From positions 378,501-442,500 of the forward strand of contig JAVDOI010000136.1 of NCBI GenBank assembly GCA_032191485.1: a stretch of DNA of 64,000 bases, given 5' to 3'. How positions within the stretch are numbered: the stretch's first letter is position 1; the number at the start of each line of letters is the position of its first letter. Made by a program: the position numbers and the translations under genes. Shown piece by piece: positions 24,622-36,164 of the stretch. The notes under the pieces were generated by a model that saw nothing but the letters and a program-made list of their open reading frames with translations, was not told where the DNA came from and did not search any database. This DNA is from Leptoclinus maculatus. Its lineage: Eukaryota > Chordata > Actinopteri > Perciformes > Stichaeidae.

Positions 24622-27220
24622 ATAGTCAGATGAGACGACGCTCACCTGAAACCTGGAGGAGGGGTGATTGGGAGAAAACAGACCTTCCCGATCCTCGGGA
24701 TGTGGGAGGAGTTCGAGGAGGCCACAGAGAAGGACTTTCAGTTGGTCTCGCTGAAGTTCTGGCAAACTGTAATCTGATTTCAACAAATAAACATTGGGGT
24801 TAAAGTAGTAATCATTAACATGAGATTTTGTGCATGAGGGCTGGGAGGCAGGATTAAAGGAAACTCTTGTTTGCTCTGTGGGCCTCATAATACACAAGAT
24901 CACAGTATCTTCATCTGAGTTTTATACGTGGAAGTCAAACTTGTTGTTGTTTCACGCATCACTGGGCAACTTTCAAAGTAATGAGTGAGCGCTGCCTCCT
25001 ACGCTGTATCCAGTTGTCTTCATAGGACCTGACTGAGAGCTGATATTATTATTATTATTATTATTACCTTTATTTAACCAGGTAAAATCAGTTGACAACC
25101 AATTCTCATTTTCAATGATGACCTGGCCAAGAGGCAGCAGCACAGTCCACACAAATGACACAAATAGCACAGACACAATACAGTATGACAAACATGAAAA
25201 AAAAAAAAGAATGGCTAAAAACAACAAATGGCTAAAAACAACATAGGCAAATCAACAAACACCCTGTACAAAGAAAGGCCGATCACTGGATGTTCCCCGA
25301 AAAAGTGGAAGAGAGAGAGAGAGAAGTGAGGGCTGGTCAACAAGCACAGCAGTCAACTATGAGATGTTGCAGCTTTTGTTTGAACATGTTGAGGGAGGTG
25401 AGAACTGTTAGTTTAAGTGTGTTTTGTAGTGAGTTCCAGTCATTTGCAGCGGCAAAATGAAAGGCGTTATGACCAAACACAGTACGGACTTTTGGAATGA
25501 TGAGCCTAATTAAGTCGCTGGATCTTAAACGGCGATTGCTAACAGAAATGTGCAGAAGATTTGAGAGGTAGCGAGGGGTCATTCCCAAAATGGATTTGTA
25601 GACCACGAGCAGCCAGTGTTGTAGCCGCCTAGTATGAAGGGAGGGCCAATCCACCAAACTGTAAAGATCACAGTGGTGGGTGGTGAAGGGTGCACATGTG
25701 GCAAAACGGATTGCAGAGTGGTGGAGTGAGTCCAGTTTTCTGAGAGTGGTCTTTGATGCCATTTTATAAATGATATCGCCGTAATCAAATAGAGGAAGGA
25801 TGGTCATTTTGACAAGGGTGAATTTGGCAGAGTGTGTGAAGGAGGCTTTGTTTCGATACAGGAAACCCAGTCTAGCTTTGACTTTAGCCAGAAGTTTATT
25901 GATGTGTATATTAAATGAGAGAGATGAGTCCAACCAGAAGCCAAGGTATTTGTAAGAGCTGACAAACTCCAGCTCCAAGCCATCAGCACTGTAGATCTTG
26001 GGAGGGCTGGGGGTGATGAGGTTTTTCCGGTCAAACAGCATACATTTGGTCTTTTTGGAGTTGAGGAGCGGGTGGAGGTTGTGAAAAGACTGTTGGATGG
26101 AGGTGAGACTTTGTTGAAGAGTGGACACAGCAGAGTGGAGTGAGGGACCAGCTGAATATATGATGGTGTCATCAGCATACAGATGAATCCTGGAATTTCC
26201 AGCAGCTTTGGCTACATCATTAATATGAATGGAAAACAAAATAGGGCCTAAGATGGAGCCTTGAGGCACACCTTTAGAGATGGTAAGAGGTTCGGACATG
26301 ATGTTTTTGGTCTTCACCCGCTGGACACGACCAGCCAGGTAGCTAGCAAACCAGTTGCAACATCCACTGGACAAGCCAATGCTGGTAAGTCTTTGCAGGA
26401 GAATGTTATGGTTGACCGAGTCAAAAGCCTTGGCTAGGTCTATAAAGGCAGCTACACAAGTCTGTTTGTTGTCCATGGCGGTGATGACGTCATCAAGGAC
26501 CTTCAGTGTAGCGGTGGTGCATCCGTGGCCTTTCCTAAACCCAGACTGCAGGTCAAACAAAATATGATTTATGTCAATGAAGTGAATTAGTTGTTTATGT
26601 ACCAGTTTCTCTAGGACTTTGGCCAGACAGGGCAAAATGGAAATCGGCCTGTAGCAGTTCGGATCAGAGCCAGAGCCTCCTTTAAAGAGGGGGAGAATCG
26701 TAGCTGATTTCCAGTCAAGGGGGAAAACAGACAAATGAAATGACAGGTTAAACAGGCTTGTAATAGGGGAAGCAATAATATGAGCGGCTGATTTTAAAAA
26801 TACAGGGTCAAGCCCATCAGATCCAGCTGACTTGTTTGAATCTAACTTAATGAGTTCATCCAGGAATTCATATTATATGCCTGAAGTTCATTTGGGATGA
26901 TCAGAAATTGCTATATTTATCATTTATTTGAAAACTATTTACAGAACAGACTCAGAATTGAGCTTCAGATCAATGTTATTATTGATCACATTGAACTGTT
27001 TTCAGAACACTGTTTCAAAGATAATGTGCACAGAAAAACAAGACTTTGATCATGTGAAAGAGGAGCATCTGTATCTTGTCTGTTCATGAACCTTCTCATT
27101 TTAAGCTGTGTGGAAATGATTGCTTTTTAATTAGGTGCATATATTCACTTTTTTAAGACTAACCTTCTGAAAAAAAGGACGAATACTGAAGAACAAGTGT
27201 TTAAAGTGGTTGGAAAATAT
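24622..27220. repeat. segmental duplication block D1, copy B, split by a LINE
   Basis: 24622-25048 matches copy A (10655-11084); the match resumes at 26870 after the LINE and continues to about 27010. 27015-27220 then matches 9985-10200, which in copy A lies on the other side of the block. The order of parts is therefore permuted between copies, consistent with exchange between tandem copies. Confidence 0.8.
25049..26869 (-). mobile_element. 5'-truncated non-LTR retrotransposon (LINE)
   Basis: On the minus strand an open frame reads from the truncated 5' end (about 26869) to a stop at 25337. It has reverse transcriptase landmarks in order: a fingers motif YRPISILPCLAKVLEK, catalytic FIDLAKAFDSVNH, GVPQGSILGP and LYADDT with the DD pair, then a thumb region and a C-terminal tail. 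There is no endonuclease domain, so it is 5' truncated. The 3' end is a TTTATTTAACCAGG-type tail with a short ATT repeat on the plus-strand left side. A 6-bp ATATTA repeat flanks it (25043-25048 and 26870-26875). The motifs suit the CR1/L2/Rex1-like group; the exact clade is not assigned. The frame is intact, so insertion is recent. Confidence 0.9.
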
Positions 27221-27222
27221 GT

Positions 27223-27712
27223 AAACTGACCTGTCTTTGCCCTGCAGCTTTAAATTCAGTTCACTCAGGTTTGAAGTGATGTCAATAAAATAAACACATT
27301 CTATTATCTTCTTCTCCTCTAAAAAGAGAACTTAGTGTGCAGGGACTTTATCTGAGGTTATTGAAACCACTTGTTTCAGCTCTATTCTCCTCCTTTACAG
27401 CATTGTTGGGCAGTGAATGAATGCGCTCCATGAAAATGTAATAATTCTCAATTATCTTCCCGGTTATAAGTCCAGGTCCGGATACAACGGCGTCTGGGTC
27501 CGGAACCGGACCGCGGTCCACCTATTAGTGACCCCTGTCCTACAGCGACAGACTTGTTTCTATGTCTTCATGCTTCTGTGGGAAAATGTCTAACTCTGTG
27601 TCTTTCTTCACACTGCCTCACAGCTGAGTCATACTGTATCTATTTCATAAATCAACTTCACCAGAAACAACAGCATCACAGTGACTCACATTTCTCTAGA
27701 ATTTCTCTAGAG
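27223..27712 (+). repeat. segmental duplication block D2, copy C (partial)
   Basis: Matches 14685-15190 and 23412-23870, from CTGACCTGTCTTTGCCCTGC to CTCACATTTCTCTAGAATTT. It leads into about 490 bp of unmatched sequence (27713-28200) and then the N4 promoter. Confidence 0.85.
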
Positions 27713-28200
27713 ATCGATATCGAATGACTGAGGGGGCGGGTGCCAATCACAATCGCACAGCATGAAAAGCAAACAGTCATACCGCAGCTAATGGGAAATA
27801 CTATCTTCCTGACCCTGTGACTCACAGTAAAATACTTGAGCAATAAATGAAATGATTACATGTTGGTCATCTAAGGTCAGATCACTGTGACCTCACGTCT
27901 GTCCCATTCTCGTGAACTCAATATCTCAGGAAACGTTGAGTTAAATTCTTCAAATTTGGAACAAAAAGGTCCACATGGACTCAAGGTTTAGATTAGATTT
28001 TGGTAAATCATGTTTTGGCTGTAACTTAAGAATGCATATGCTAATTATGACGATTCCACACAAATGTCTAACAGGATGAAACAGTAAAGTGATGACATTT
28101 TGGACAGACGGGGTTGTAAACTCCAAACTAGTCAGCAAAGGCATACAACCACAAGGCTGTGATTCTAGTTCTCTTTCTGATTTGTGAAAAGAAAAACACA

Positions 28201-28411
28201 CTAGAGCAACATGTTTGAATATTAAACTAAAATCACCAGAACTTTCCCCGCCCATTTCCATATCAGCACACTATATAGCAGCCTCTTCACCGCAGTCAAG
28301 CTTCATGTGCATCACGTCTTTGTTTTCTAGCATCTGTTACTTGTTTGCTTGAACCAAACTGTTACGTACCTGCCTGCCTGACCCTCTGCTGGACTTTTGG
28401 ACGTCGTGACT
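28201..28411 (+). promoter_or_regulatory. N4 promoter and 5' non-coding exon
   Basis: TATATAG at 28272-28278, expected start about 30 nt downstream, and a 5' exon ending CGTGACT with donor GTAAGT at 28412. It would splice to the acceptor CGTCTGCAG directly before the start ATG at 28596. The block is a near copy of the N3 promoter, which supports its being functional sequence. Confidence 0.75.
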
Positions 28412-28595
28412 GTAAGTTTTTGCAACTTCTCCATAAATCCACCAAAGTGATTCTGCTGCTTTCACATTTTTATCTTTTTTTTTTATAATATGAATGGCAA
28501 ATAATATAATAAACCAAACACTGCTTTAATTTTGGTTTAATGTTACAAATTGCTGGTGAGTGTAACAGTGATCCTGTTCTGTGTTTCGTCTGCAG

Positions 28596-31498
28596 ATGAA
28601 GCTGTCTGTGTTGCTGATGTTGACGCTGCCGGCTCTGACCTCAGCCGGCCTAAACAGCTTTAACTACTACGCCGAACCAGGTAAACTGAAACTGACATCA
28701 CAGTGTGAATCTTCCATGATGCTGTTTCTTTTGTCCTCATGTATGCAGCACTTCAAATGGGATAAGGATAGAACTTGAAAATAATTTAATTAATTAAAAA
28801 AAAAAGATGTAAAAGAGTTCATTTTAATATTGTGAGAAAACACTGATTTCATTTCACTTGATTTAAGTTGCAAGTGTTTCAGCCGCTGTGGAGCCAAGAC
28901 ATGCAAATCCTTCGGGTTTGATGTGTTGAAGATTTAAGATCTAAGTGATTAAATCTGTGGTGTGTTGAGCGTCGCTGAATCACATTTGAGAATTAAAACG
29001 CCTCCTTTTCCAAGTTTCATCATTCGTGAGGATGACTTGATGAGGATATGAACTGTGTTAGCACAAATGTAGAAAGCAAAAAAGACATGAACGTAGACGG
29101 GAGAGGAGGAATTATTTTAATATTTGGAGAAAACAAAAAATAAATTTGTTTATTATTATCATTATTATTATTTAAATTGATCTAAATTCCTAGTATTACA
29201 AATGTGCTTTTTGGTTTTGTGGTCACTTCACAGAGATCATGTTTTTTGATGCCATGCAAATTGTTGGGTTTGTTGTTTTGAGGATTTAAAGAAACTCAGT
29301 GGTGATTCAATGTGTGGTGCGTGAAGCATCATTATATCACATTTAAAAACTCAGCAGCAGAAGACTACAATCTGTAAAATAACAATACTGTGTAAATCCA
29401 GTTGCTACAGTATCCCAAAGAGGTAATTCATAAAATAACTGACATGATAGCCCTGTATGTAGGCTTTCTTCTTGAGTCACGTCAGTATATAGGTGGTGAT
29501 AAAGATTACGTCAACAATACCTCAAATACCATGAAAGAATATTCTGAACATGCTCAGTGAGCTTATTCTCCTTTGGCAATGTTAACAAATACTAAACCAT
29601 AGTGAAGCAACAGCTAATTATGTATTTATTTATACATACTTGATGTTTGGTTTCACGGTGAAAACTAAATTTAACTCATGTGGACGAACGATGAGGTGGA
29701 GTTCCTGCTTAGCGTCACTTTACAAGAAAGCGTTGATTGGGAAGTTATAGGAAATATTCAGACATCTCAGTGGTTTAAAGAACAGTATCCTGCTAAGGAA
29801 AACTCTGAGAAGGTGGGGAACCAGTTACCTCAATCAAAAGACATGATAAACATTAATATCATATCAACCAGACCGTGCGGTCAAAGTTCTGTGGGACAGT
29901 TGACACTGGATGCTGAATGGGACACGGTAGAGTGGTGTTGCTTTGCTTCAAGCTCTGTGAAGCTTTACTTCAGGTCCGTTTGACTGATCTTTGCTGGTTG
30001 TTGTTTACGTGAAACCATCTGTTATCTTCAGAAGTCATCGTTTCCCAAAAACTCTGTTTTACGTGTCCACACAGATACAAAGTATCCAGGAAAACTGTGT
30101 TTGCGTGTGGACGAGAGGCCAAAACATTTGTCCCTTTGTTGAGTCACTGCAGGCTTTTCTTGCCTCAGATATCCAAGTTCTCTGGAAATTACAGTTGCTG
30201 ACGTCCCTTGAATTGTGATTTAAAAATCATATCAAGGTAAACGTTTTGCTTATTGCTCTCCATCGGCCAGATTTTGTTTTGCCTGATAAAGAATTCTTAA
30301 AAACTTACTTTAAAAAGGATTAGAAAAGATTTGATTGAGTACTGATGTCATGTGATTTATACTTAAACTTTGTTCCTATCTGTGCCTTTTCCCCTTCTTT
30401 TATACAGTCCTGTTGCTGGACCCAAATCTGGAGGACAGGGTTCCTATTATCACTGATAACAAAACGACAGCTCAAGCTCTTCCAACTCGTGTGGAGATCA
30501 AGACCAAGTCTGCCCAGTATTCATTGTCCAACTCCGATCAAACTGACCTGGAATGGCAGTACTTTCATGGCTCTCTCCCCAATGGAGCAATTTCAATCTA
30601 CAACGGATATGTTGGACGCACCGACTACGTTTGCCAATATGACTGTATTGCTGGCTTCTACAACCCTGGCATGGATTCAACTCCTTCCTGCCACTTCCCC
30701 TCTCACAATAAAGCTTATATTGGCTCCCCATTTCAGATCCTGGTGAACAAAAACAACTTTAATTTTTTGGAATGGAAGGATGGCTCCTACAGTTCAGTGC
30801 CTCAGAATTCAGTCAGTATCTGCTCCAGAGACCTTTATGTTGGGAAGAACAAGTTTGGTCTTGGAAAGGTGGATGTTACAAATCAGGCCTTCTTCCTTCC
30901 CTGGGATGGTGATGAGTATTGGTACAAGAACTACCAGGTCCTGACCTTTAGCAAAGATATTTACAGCGAGGACATCTCTGATGTCAAGTACAAGACTGAT
31001 GGGGTTAAAATCATCACTTCTCCTCCAGAGACCATGGACAAAGCTCCCATCACCAACTACCAGTGCCAGACAGTGACACAGACAGCTTCCCTCTCAAAGA
31101 AAGTCCAAGAGGAGCAAAGGTGGGACACCAGCTCTTCTACTACAGTGGGCGTCAAGACTACCATCACTGCTGGAATCCCCGGAATTGTCTCTGTAAACAT
31201 TGAGATTGGCGTGGAGACGACCCTCCAGTTAAGTCAGGGGACAACTCATACCGAGTCGAAAGACTTCACTGTTTCTGTTACGCACGATGTCCCACCAAAC
31301 CACTCCTGCAGTGTCACTATGGTGGGATATAAGTACGGGGCAGACATCCCTTACACTGCACGCCTCAGCCGCACCTACAGCAACGGGGAGACCAGATGGA
31401 CGTCTATCTCTGGGACCTACAGAAGCGTCCAAGTGGGAGAAGTAAGGAGTGTGGTGGATCGCTGTGAACCTGTATCTAATCCCTCACCCTGTCCCTGA
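28596..31498 (+). CDS. N4: natterin-like protein (DM9 repeats + aerolysin-type pore domain)
   Basis: Two coding exons: leader 28596-28680 and effector 30408-31498, giving 391 residues. The leader reads MKLSVLLMLTLPALTSA, a good signal peptide, plus about 11 more residues (ending NYYAEP) before the phase-1 donor GTAAAC; the acceptor is TATACAG. The effector exon has exactly the same length as in N1 (1091 nt). The linker starts LLLDPNLEDRVPII; DM9 repeats occupy roughly residues 75-215 and the aerolysin-like domain the rest. Sequon NHSCSVTMVGYKY and terminal CEPVSNPSPCP are conserved. The TATA promoter, 5' exon and poly(A) signal are all in place, making this the most complete gene of the N1/N3/N4 subgroup. 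A secreted oligomeric pore-forming role follows from family knowledge. Confidence 0.92.
29640..30235 (+). mobile_element. degenerate transposon-derived insert in N4 intron
   Basis: An open stretch (29678-29983) begins MWTNDEVEFLLSVTLQ, with VDWEVIG and FKEQYPAKE further on. This resembles the Myb/SANT-like DNA-binding module that accompanies fish DNA transposons. Downstream (30020-30120) is CGTTTCCCAAAAACTCTGTT then GTGTGGACGAGAGGCC, also typical of dispersed transposon copies. It has no intact transposase and is not part of N4. Confidence 0.5.
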
Positions 31499-31629
31499 AA
31501 GAGTGATGGAGGAGCCTCAATGAGATTCAATACCTGACAAATTGTATGTTGGATACCCTTAACAATGTAATCAAGCTAAAACATTAACCTGCTTTTATGT
31601 TTTATTTGCCTTAATGTATCTTATAAGAC

Positions 31630-31635
31630 AATAAA
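31630..31635 (+). terminator. poly(A) signal of N4
   Basis: AATAAA about 130 nt past the stop, in the same ATAAGACAATAAAAATACTT context as the N1 signal on the other strand. Confidence 0.85.
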
Positions 31636-32441
31636 AATACTTGGCATTAACTGTTTCTTCTTTTTAATAGTGGAATATGAGTGTGCATGTAAACGTAGGC
31701 AGTGACAACATTTAAACTATGTTAGGCTCGTCAGTTTAGTTCATTCATGAATTAAAGTCATAAATCAGGATGAATTATTAGATTTTTTTTTCAGTTATAT
31801 TGAAGTGAGATAATAATCCTAGGATTATACATTTGTATAATCTAATTTCAGAGGTCAATCTACTGGTCACAAGGTTTCTCCATCTTCACTGAAACGTCTC
31901 TACATTACTACATACTGCACCATGATTGGCTTCCAAAGTAGTCACAGTGTCACAAAACCACGCTCATACTAACCCATGATAAAATGAGACTAAAGGTGAG
32001 CTCGGGGAAACTTTCCCTCTTCAACTCTAAACAGTTTGGCTGAAAACATTCAAGTGAAGTAGAAATAAGAAGGACACACTTTGGAGTGGTGGGGGACTTT
32101 AAAATGCCGCGTGATTTTTATTATGTGCAAAACAGTTTATTGAGGAAGATATAAAAATAAAAAGTGGCTTACAATAATTAGGATCAAATTCAACAAGAGC
32201 TTGATTTCATCAAAAGGTGGAAGTACAAAAAAAAAGCATGAAACATTCAGCTGCTTTATGTCAGACACTATACGGGGATAACAGATAAAAACAATGACAG
32301 CTTGTGTTTGAAGGAAACCCCTGGTGTTAGTTTACAGTCTAAAAACATCCGAGACACTCTGATTGTTTAAGTTAAAAATCTTCCAACCAATAACCAGCGT
32401 GTTTGGACTAAAGACTATAAACTATACGGGTCTTTTTGCAT

Positions 32442-32447
32442 TTTATT
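32442..32447 (-). terminator. AATAAA overlapping the N5 stop codon
   Basis: On the minus strand the last codons read TGC AAA TAA AAT, so the TAA stop (32445-32443) lies inside AATAAA. Further AATAAA motifs on the minus strand near 32141 and 32121 could serve a longer 3' UTR, so use of this one is not certain. Confidence 0.5.
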
Positions 32448-35400
32448 TGCAAGGCTTGGCGTCTTTGAGAAGTTCACATCGGTCCACCACGGCCCGGACT
32501 TCTCCAACCTGAACGCTGTCATACGTCCCCGTGATTAACGTGGTGCGGATCTCCCCGTTAGCGTAGGTGCGTCTGAGGCTCGCTGTGTACGGGATGTCAA
32601 CTGTGAACTTATGTTGCTCCATAGTAACCATGCAGTAGCTGTTTGGCGGGGCCGTGATCTCCACAGAATCAGTACTGGTGATGGCCTCGGTCACCGTCTT
32701 TCCCCAAGAGTACTGGAACGACACTTCGATGCCCAACCTAATACTTTCGTAGATGATGAAAGGGATGCTGGCTGTGAAGGTCATTTCAACACCTGCTTTG
32801 GTAGAAACGCTTGTGTCCCACCTGTGCTCTACCTGATACGTTTTTGAAAGGGAGTCTGTTTTCACCACTGAGTGGCATTGGTAGTTGCTGACAGATGTTC
32901 TCCGGATGTTCTCCGGAGGATAGTGGATGATTTTAGACTCATCAATGATGTACCTGACATTGTAGACCTGCTGGCTGATTATATCCTCACTGGTGGTCAG
33001 GACCTGGTAGGAGCTGTACGAATATACAGAACTCTTCCATGGCAGGTAGAAGTGCTTCTTTCCAGTCACAACCTGCCCAAGTCCATATTTGTTCTTCCCT
33101 ACATATATATCCCCCTTTGGGCAGGTTGTGACTGAATTCTGGGGCACTGAACCGTGCGAACCATCTTTCCACTCCAGGATCTCAAAGTTGTTTTTGTTCA
33201 CCAGGATCTCAAACGGGGAACCAGCACCTACTTTATTTGCATTGGCATAGTGGCAATAAGAACCCATGCTGGGGGTATAAAAGCCAGCCTCACACATGTA
33301 TTTGCAGACATAATCAGTGCGATCAACGTAATCATTGTAAATTGAAACAGCATAGTTTGGGAGAGAGTTGTTCCAGGTCACCCACTCCAGGTTAGAGCCA
33401 CTGCCAGACACGAAGGTGGAGGCCAGGTTTGAGCCATCGGCAGACACGAAGGGAGAGGACTGATCAGTCACAATAATGTGATCCGGTAGCATTTCAGGGG
33501 TGCCATTTACATCCAAGTTCATGATGTAACCTAGAAAAAGACAAGTGAAAAGGCACAAACAATATTTGCTTTAATATGAAACACAAAGCATAAACAGAGT
33601 GAAAAATGTAACGTTACCTTTGAAATGAAAAACAAAGCAGTTTTTTGATTTAAGAAGACAGTAACTGACCTCTCCCTTAACTTACAGTTTGTTTCCTATC
33701 AGTTGGTCTTCTACTTTTGTCCTCACTGAAATGTCTCAACAATTATTGGATGGATAGCCATTTTTGCATTCATTATCCCCAGAGGATGAATCCTAATGAT
33801 GCTGGTGACTTCTTCTTTAGGGCCTCCATGAGGCTGACAATTTTGGTTTTTAGTGACAATAATTGTATTGAAATTTGAGTGATACAGTCAATGCTTCCTG
33901 CAGGACAACATTTGCATTGACAGGTAATTTTGTCGGCGCTAAAGCTTTGTATGTTTTGAGTTATCCCTGAATATAACTTTAACTTTAAGCTTGTGAAGAT
34001 TGTCAAAAAGCATAATGTGTGTGAAAGCGTAAAGTCTTTGTAACACAACAGACAGGTCCAGGTGGAAGAAAAAAGTGTTGAAAATGTTACTCAAGTAAAA
34101 GTACAAGAAGAACAAAAAGTACTCATTATGTAGATTAACATATATTATATTATTGCATTATAATCAGTGCTGGGCAAGTTAACGCGTTATTATCGCGTTA
34201 ACGCATTAATTAATTAACACCATCAATTATTTTAACACCAGAACCGACCGGCCAGCAGCGAGCGGTGAACAGCTGTTTGTGTGGCATCTCTTCCGTCTCT
34301 TCCTGTTTCCTTCACCTACATTCCCCTGGGTCCTAAGTCCCTCCATGTACAGCTTCTTATCACCCTCTATGTACCAACGTACATTTATAACAAATACCAC
34401 ACATATTACGGTAATCAGCGTTGCATATGTGTCTGACCAAAATACCAAAAAAAGCAAAAAAGAAAGTTTTCATTTAAATAATTTTTTTTGAGTTTTTAAA
34501 GTAGTTTTTGTTTGTAATATGTATAATAAGCATAATTTAGTTATCTCTACTGAGAATTTAACAAACATAAAAACATGACGTAGATAGGTTTGCAGTTTTA
34601 AAGGTGTATATTTCAAATGGCATCTATTACACACATGAAACCGGCTGAATATCTATTATCAGAATCATTATAACTGTGTTATAACTGCTACTGTGTAAAG
34701 GGAATACTGCTGTTAAAAAGAACCTGATGTGTTTAAAGTGTTTGCAAACCAAATGTTATTGCACTTTTGTTCATATAGCAGTACTTTCAAAATAAAAGTG
34801 CACAATACACTACTTTTGAATTCATTATTGAATTCAAAAGTGCATAACAATGCGATTAATCGCAAAAAAATCATGCGATTAAAAATTGTAATCGTTGCCC
34901 AGCACTAATTATAATATAACGTATTCATCACTTTACTTTTGCAGCTGGTAAAGGTGGAGCTCATTTTAATTACATTATATACTGCTGGCTAGCTTAAACT
35001 ATGACAATACATCATGATTTATTAGTTTTTATTATAATTATTATTCTTAATCTGCAGAGATGCTAATGTAGTGGAGAAAAGAGCACAATATTTCAATATT
35101 TTACAACTCTTAGTCAATAAATGTAGTAGCAGTTAAGTATTCTATTTTTACTCAATATACTAATATTAAATAACAACCACTTCTATTTTCAACATCACAA
35201 TTCATAATTAATCTGGTAAGTAAACAGTTTTTTGTGGTACACACAGTTTTTCAATGATTAAAACATGTACTTTGTTTGTGAATAAGGAGCAACAAAATAG
35301 AGCTTGTTTATCAAAATCCCCCTCGAGTGGTCCGGGCTAAGCTCCCAAAGTGTTCTAAGTTTGACAAAAACCCACTGGATTTTCCTCCAGTACCATAATG

Positions 35401-36164
35401 CGGTTACAATGTCATCTTTTTCCTTGGTCTATGGTCACACACTAGCAAAACGGCATTCCCATCAGCCTCAGCTGTACTTTGAGTTTAGTGCTAATTAGCA
35501 AATGTTAGCATGCTAACACGTTAGATTAAGATGCTAAACATGGCAATGGTGTTGTCAAGTTTATTGTATTGGGTTTACTGTGCTTACATTTCATTGGATA
35601 CATTCACGTCAACGCTCAGAGGAAAGAGAGGGATTTTAATTGAAAATGCTCAAATTATTATTTGACATAAAGAAACAAGAGATAACTGAACAAGTGACAC
35701 TAGGACAGGATTAGTATGTTGAAAAGTATATCGTTTTTAATTCACTGTGTCCAAAAGAGGCATAGCTAGAGTTTATACTGTTTTTTCTTTTGCAATTTCA
35801 TTCAACACATTGTATTGGGGTGGTGGCAGAAGTCTCAAAAGAAAATCTCAGTATAAAAAACCAAAGCACAAGCATCTAAACCAGTAGTTACACACGGGGG
35901 AAGGTTGGAAAACACAATTAGTTTGTGAGTTGGAACGATAAACAGAGCTGCAATACCAGCGCACTACAGAGTTTGGTCTCAAGATTCTTTGTTGCTCTAT
36001 AAGCCGTTTATAATAAACATATCCCAGTTATTTTCCCCATTTCCCCAAATTTCTAAAGCCAGTTTGAGTTTACCGTTTTCCGGTTTGCGTTTACCGTTGC
36101 TTCTGATGTCCAAAGGACTGGCTGAAGTCTGCAAGACCAGCAGCAGCAGCACTGACAGCTTCAT
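32443..36164 (-). CDS. N5: divergent natterin-like protein
   Basis: Two coding exons on the minus strand: leader 36164-36095 and effector 33530-32443, giving 385 residues. The leader begins MKLSVLLLLVLQTSASPLD with acceptor CATCTCCAG abutting the ATG. A second in-frame donor 21 nt downstream (36074) would add seven residues including a KRK cluster. The linker contains a short internal tandem duplication (FVSADGSNL / FVSGSGSNL). Both DM9 repeats are recognisable (YVDRTDYVC, YGLGQV, YQVLTT). The aerolysin-like part is the most divergent of the cluster: the NHSC sequon becomes NSYC and the LNRTYSNG sequon becomes LRRTYANG. It ends in CELLKDAKPCK. It is convergent with N4 (their stops are about 0.9 kb apart). 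The intron carries a hAT-type MITE. Confidence 0.9.
33690..34060. repeat. dispersed repeat in N5 intron ('CCAGAGGATGAATCC' type)
   Basis: GAAATGTCTCAACAATTATT, CCCCAGAGGATGAATCCTAA and CCATGAGGCTGACAATTTTG recur in a related form at 39150-39570 and, more weakly, at 60600-60820. It is a common fish interspersed repeat. There is no coding content. Confidence 0.6.
34165..34907. mobile_element. non-autonomous hAT-type element (MITE) in N5 intron
   Basis: The element is 743 bp. It starts CAGTGCTGGGCAAGTTAACG and ends with the inverted counterpart TTGCCCAGCACTA, so the terminal repeats match over about 12 bp. A perfect 8-bp target duplication ATTATAAT flanks it at 34157-34164 and 34908-34915. Both ends are rich in TTAACGCG / GCGATTAATCGC boxes. 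No transposase remains. The 8-bp duplication and the CAGTG-type ends are hAT features. Confidence 0.9.

Noticed and set aside
28596..28778. Reading the N4 leader on through the donor as a 60-residue protein
   Set aside because: The GTAAAC donor is conserved in the other leader exons and the downstream frame ends in a stop inside the intron.
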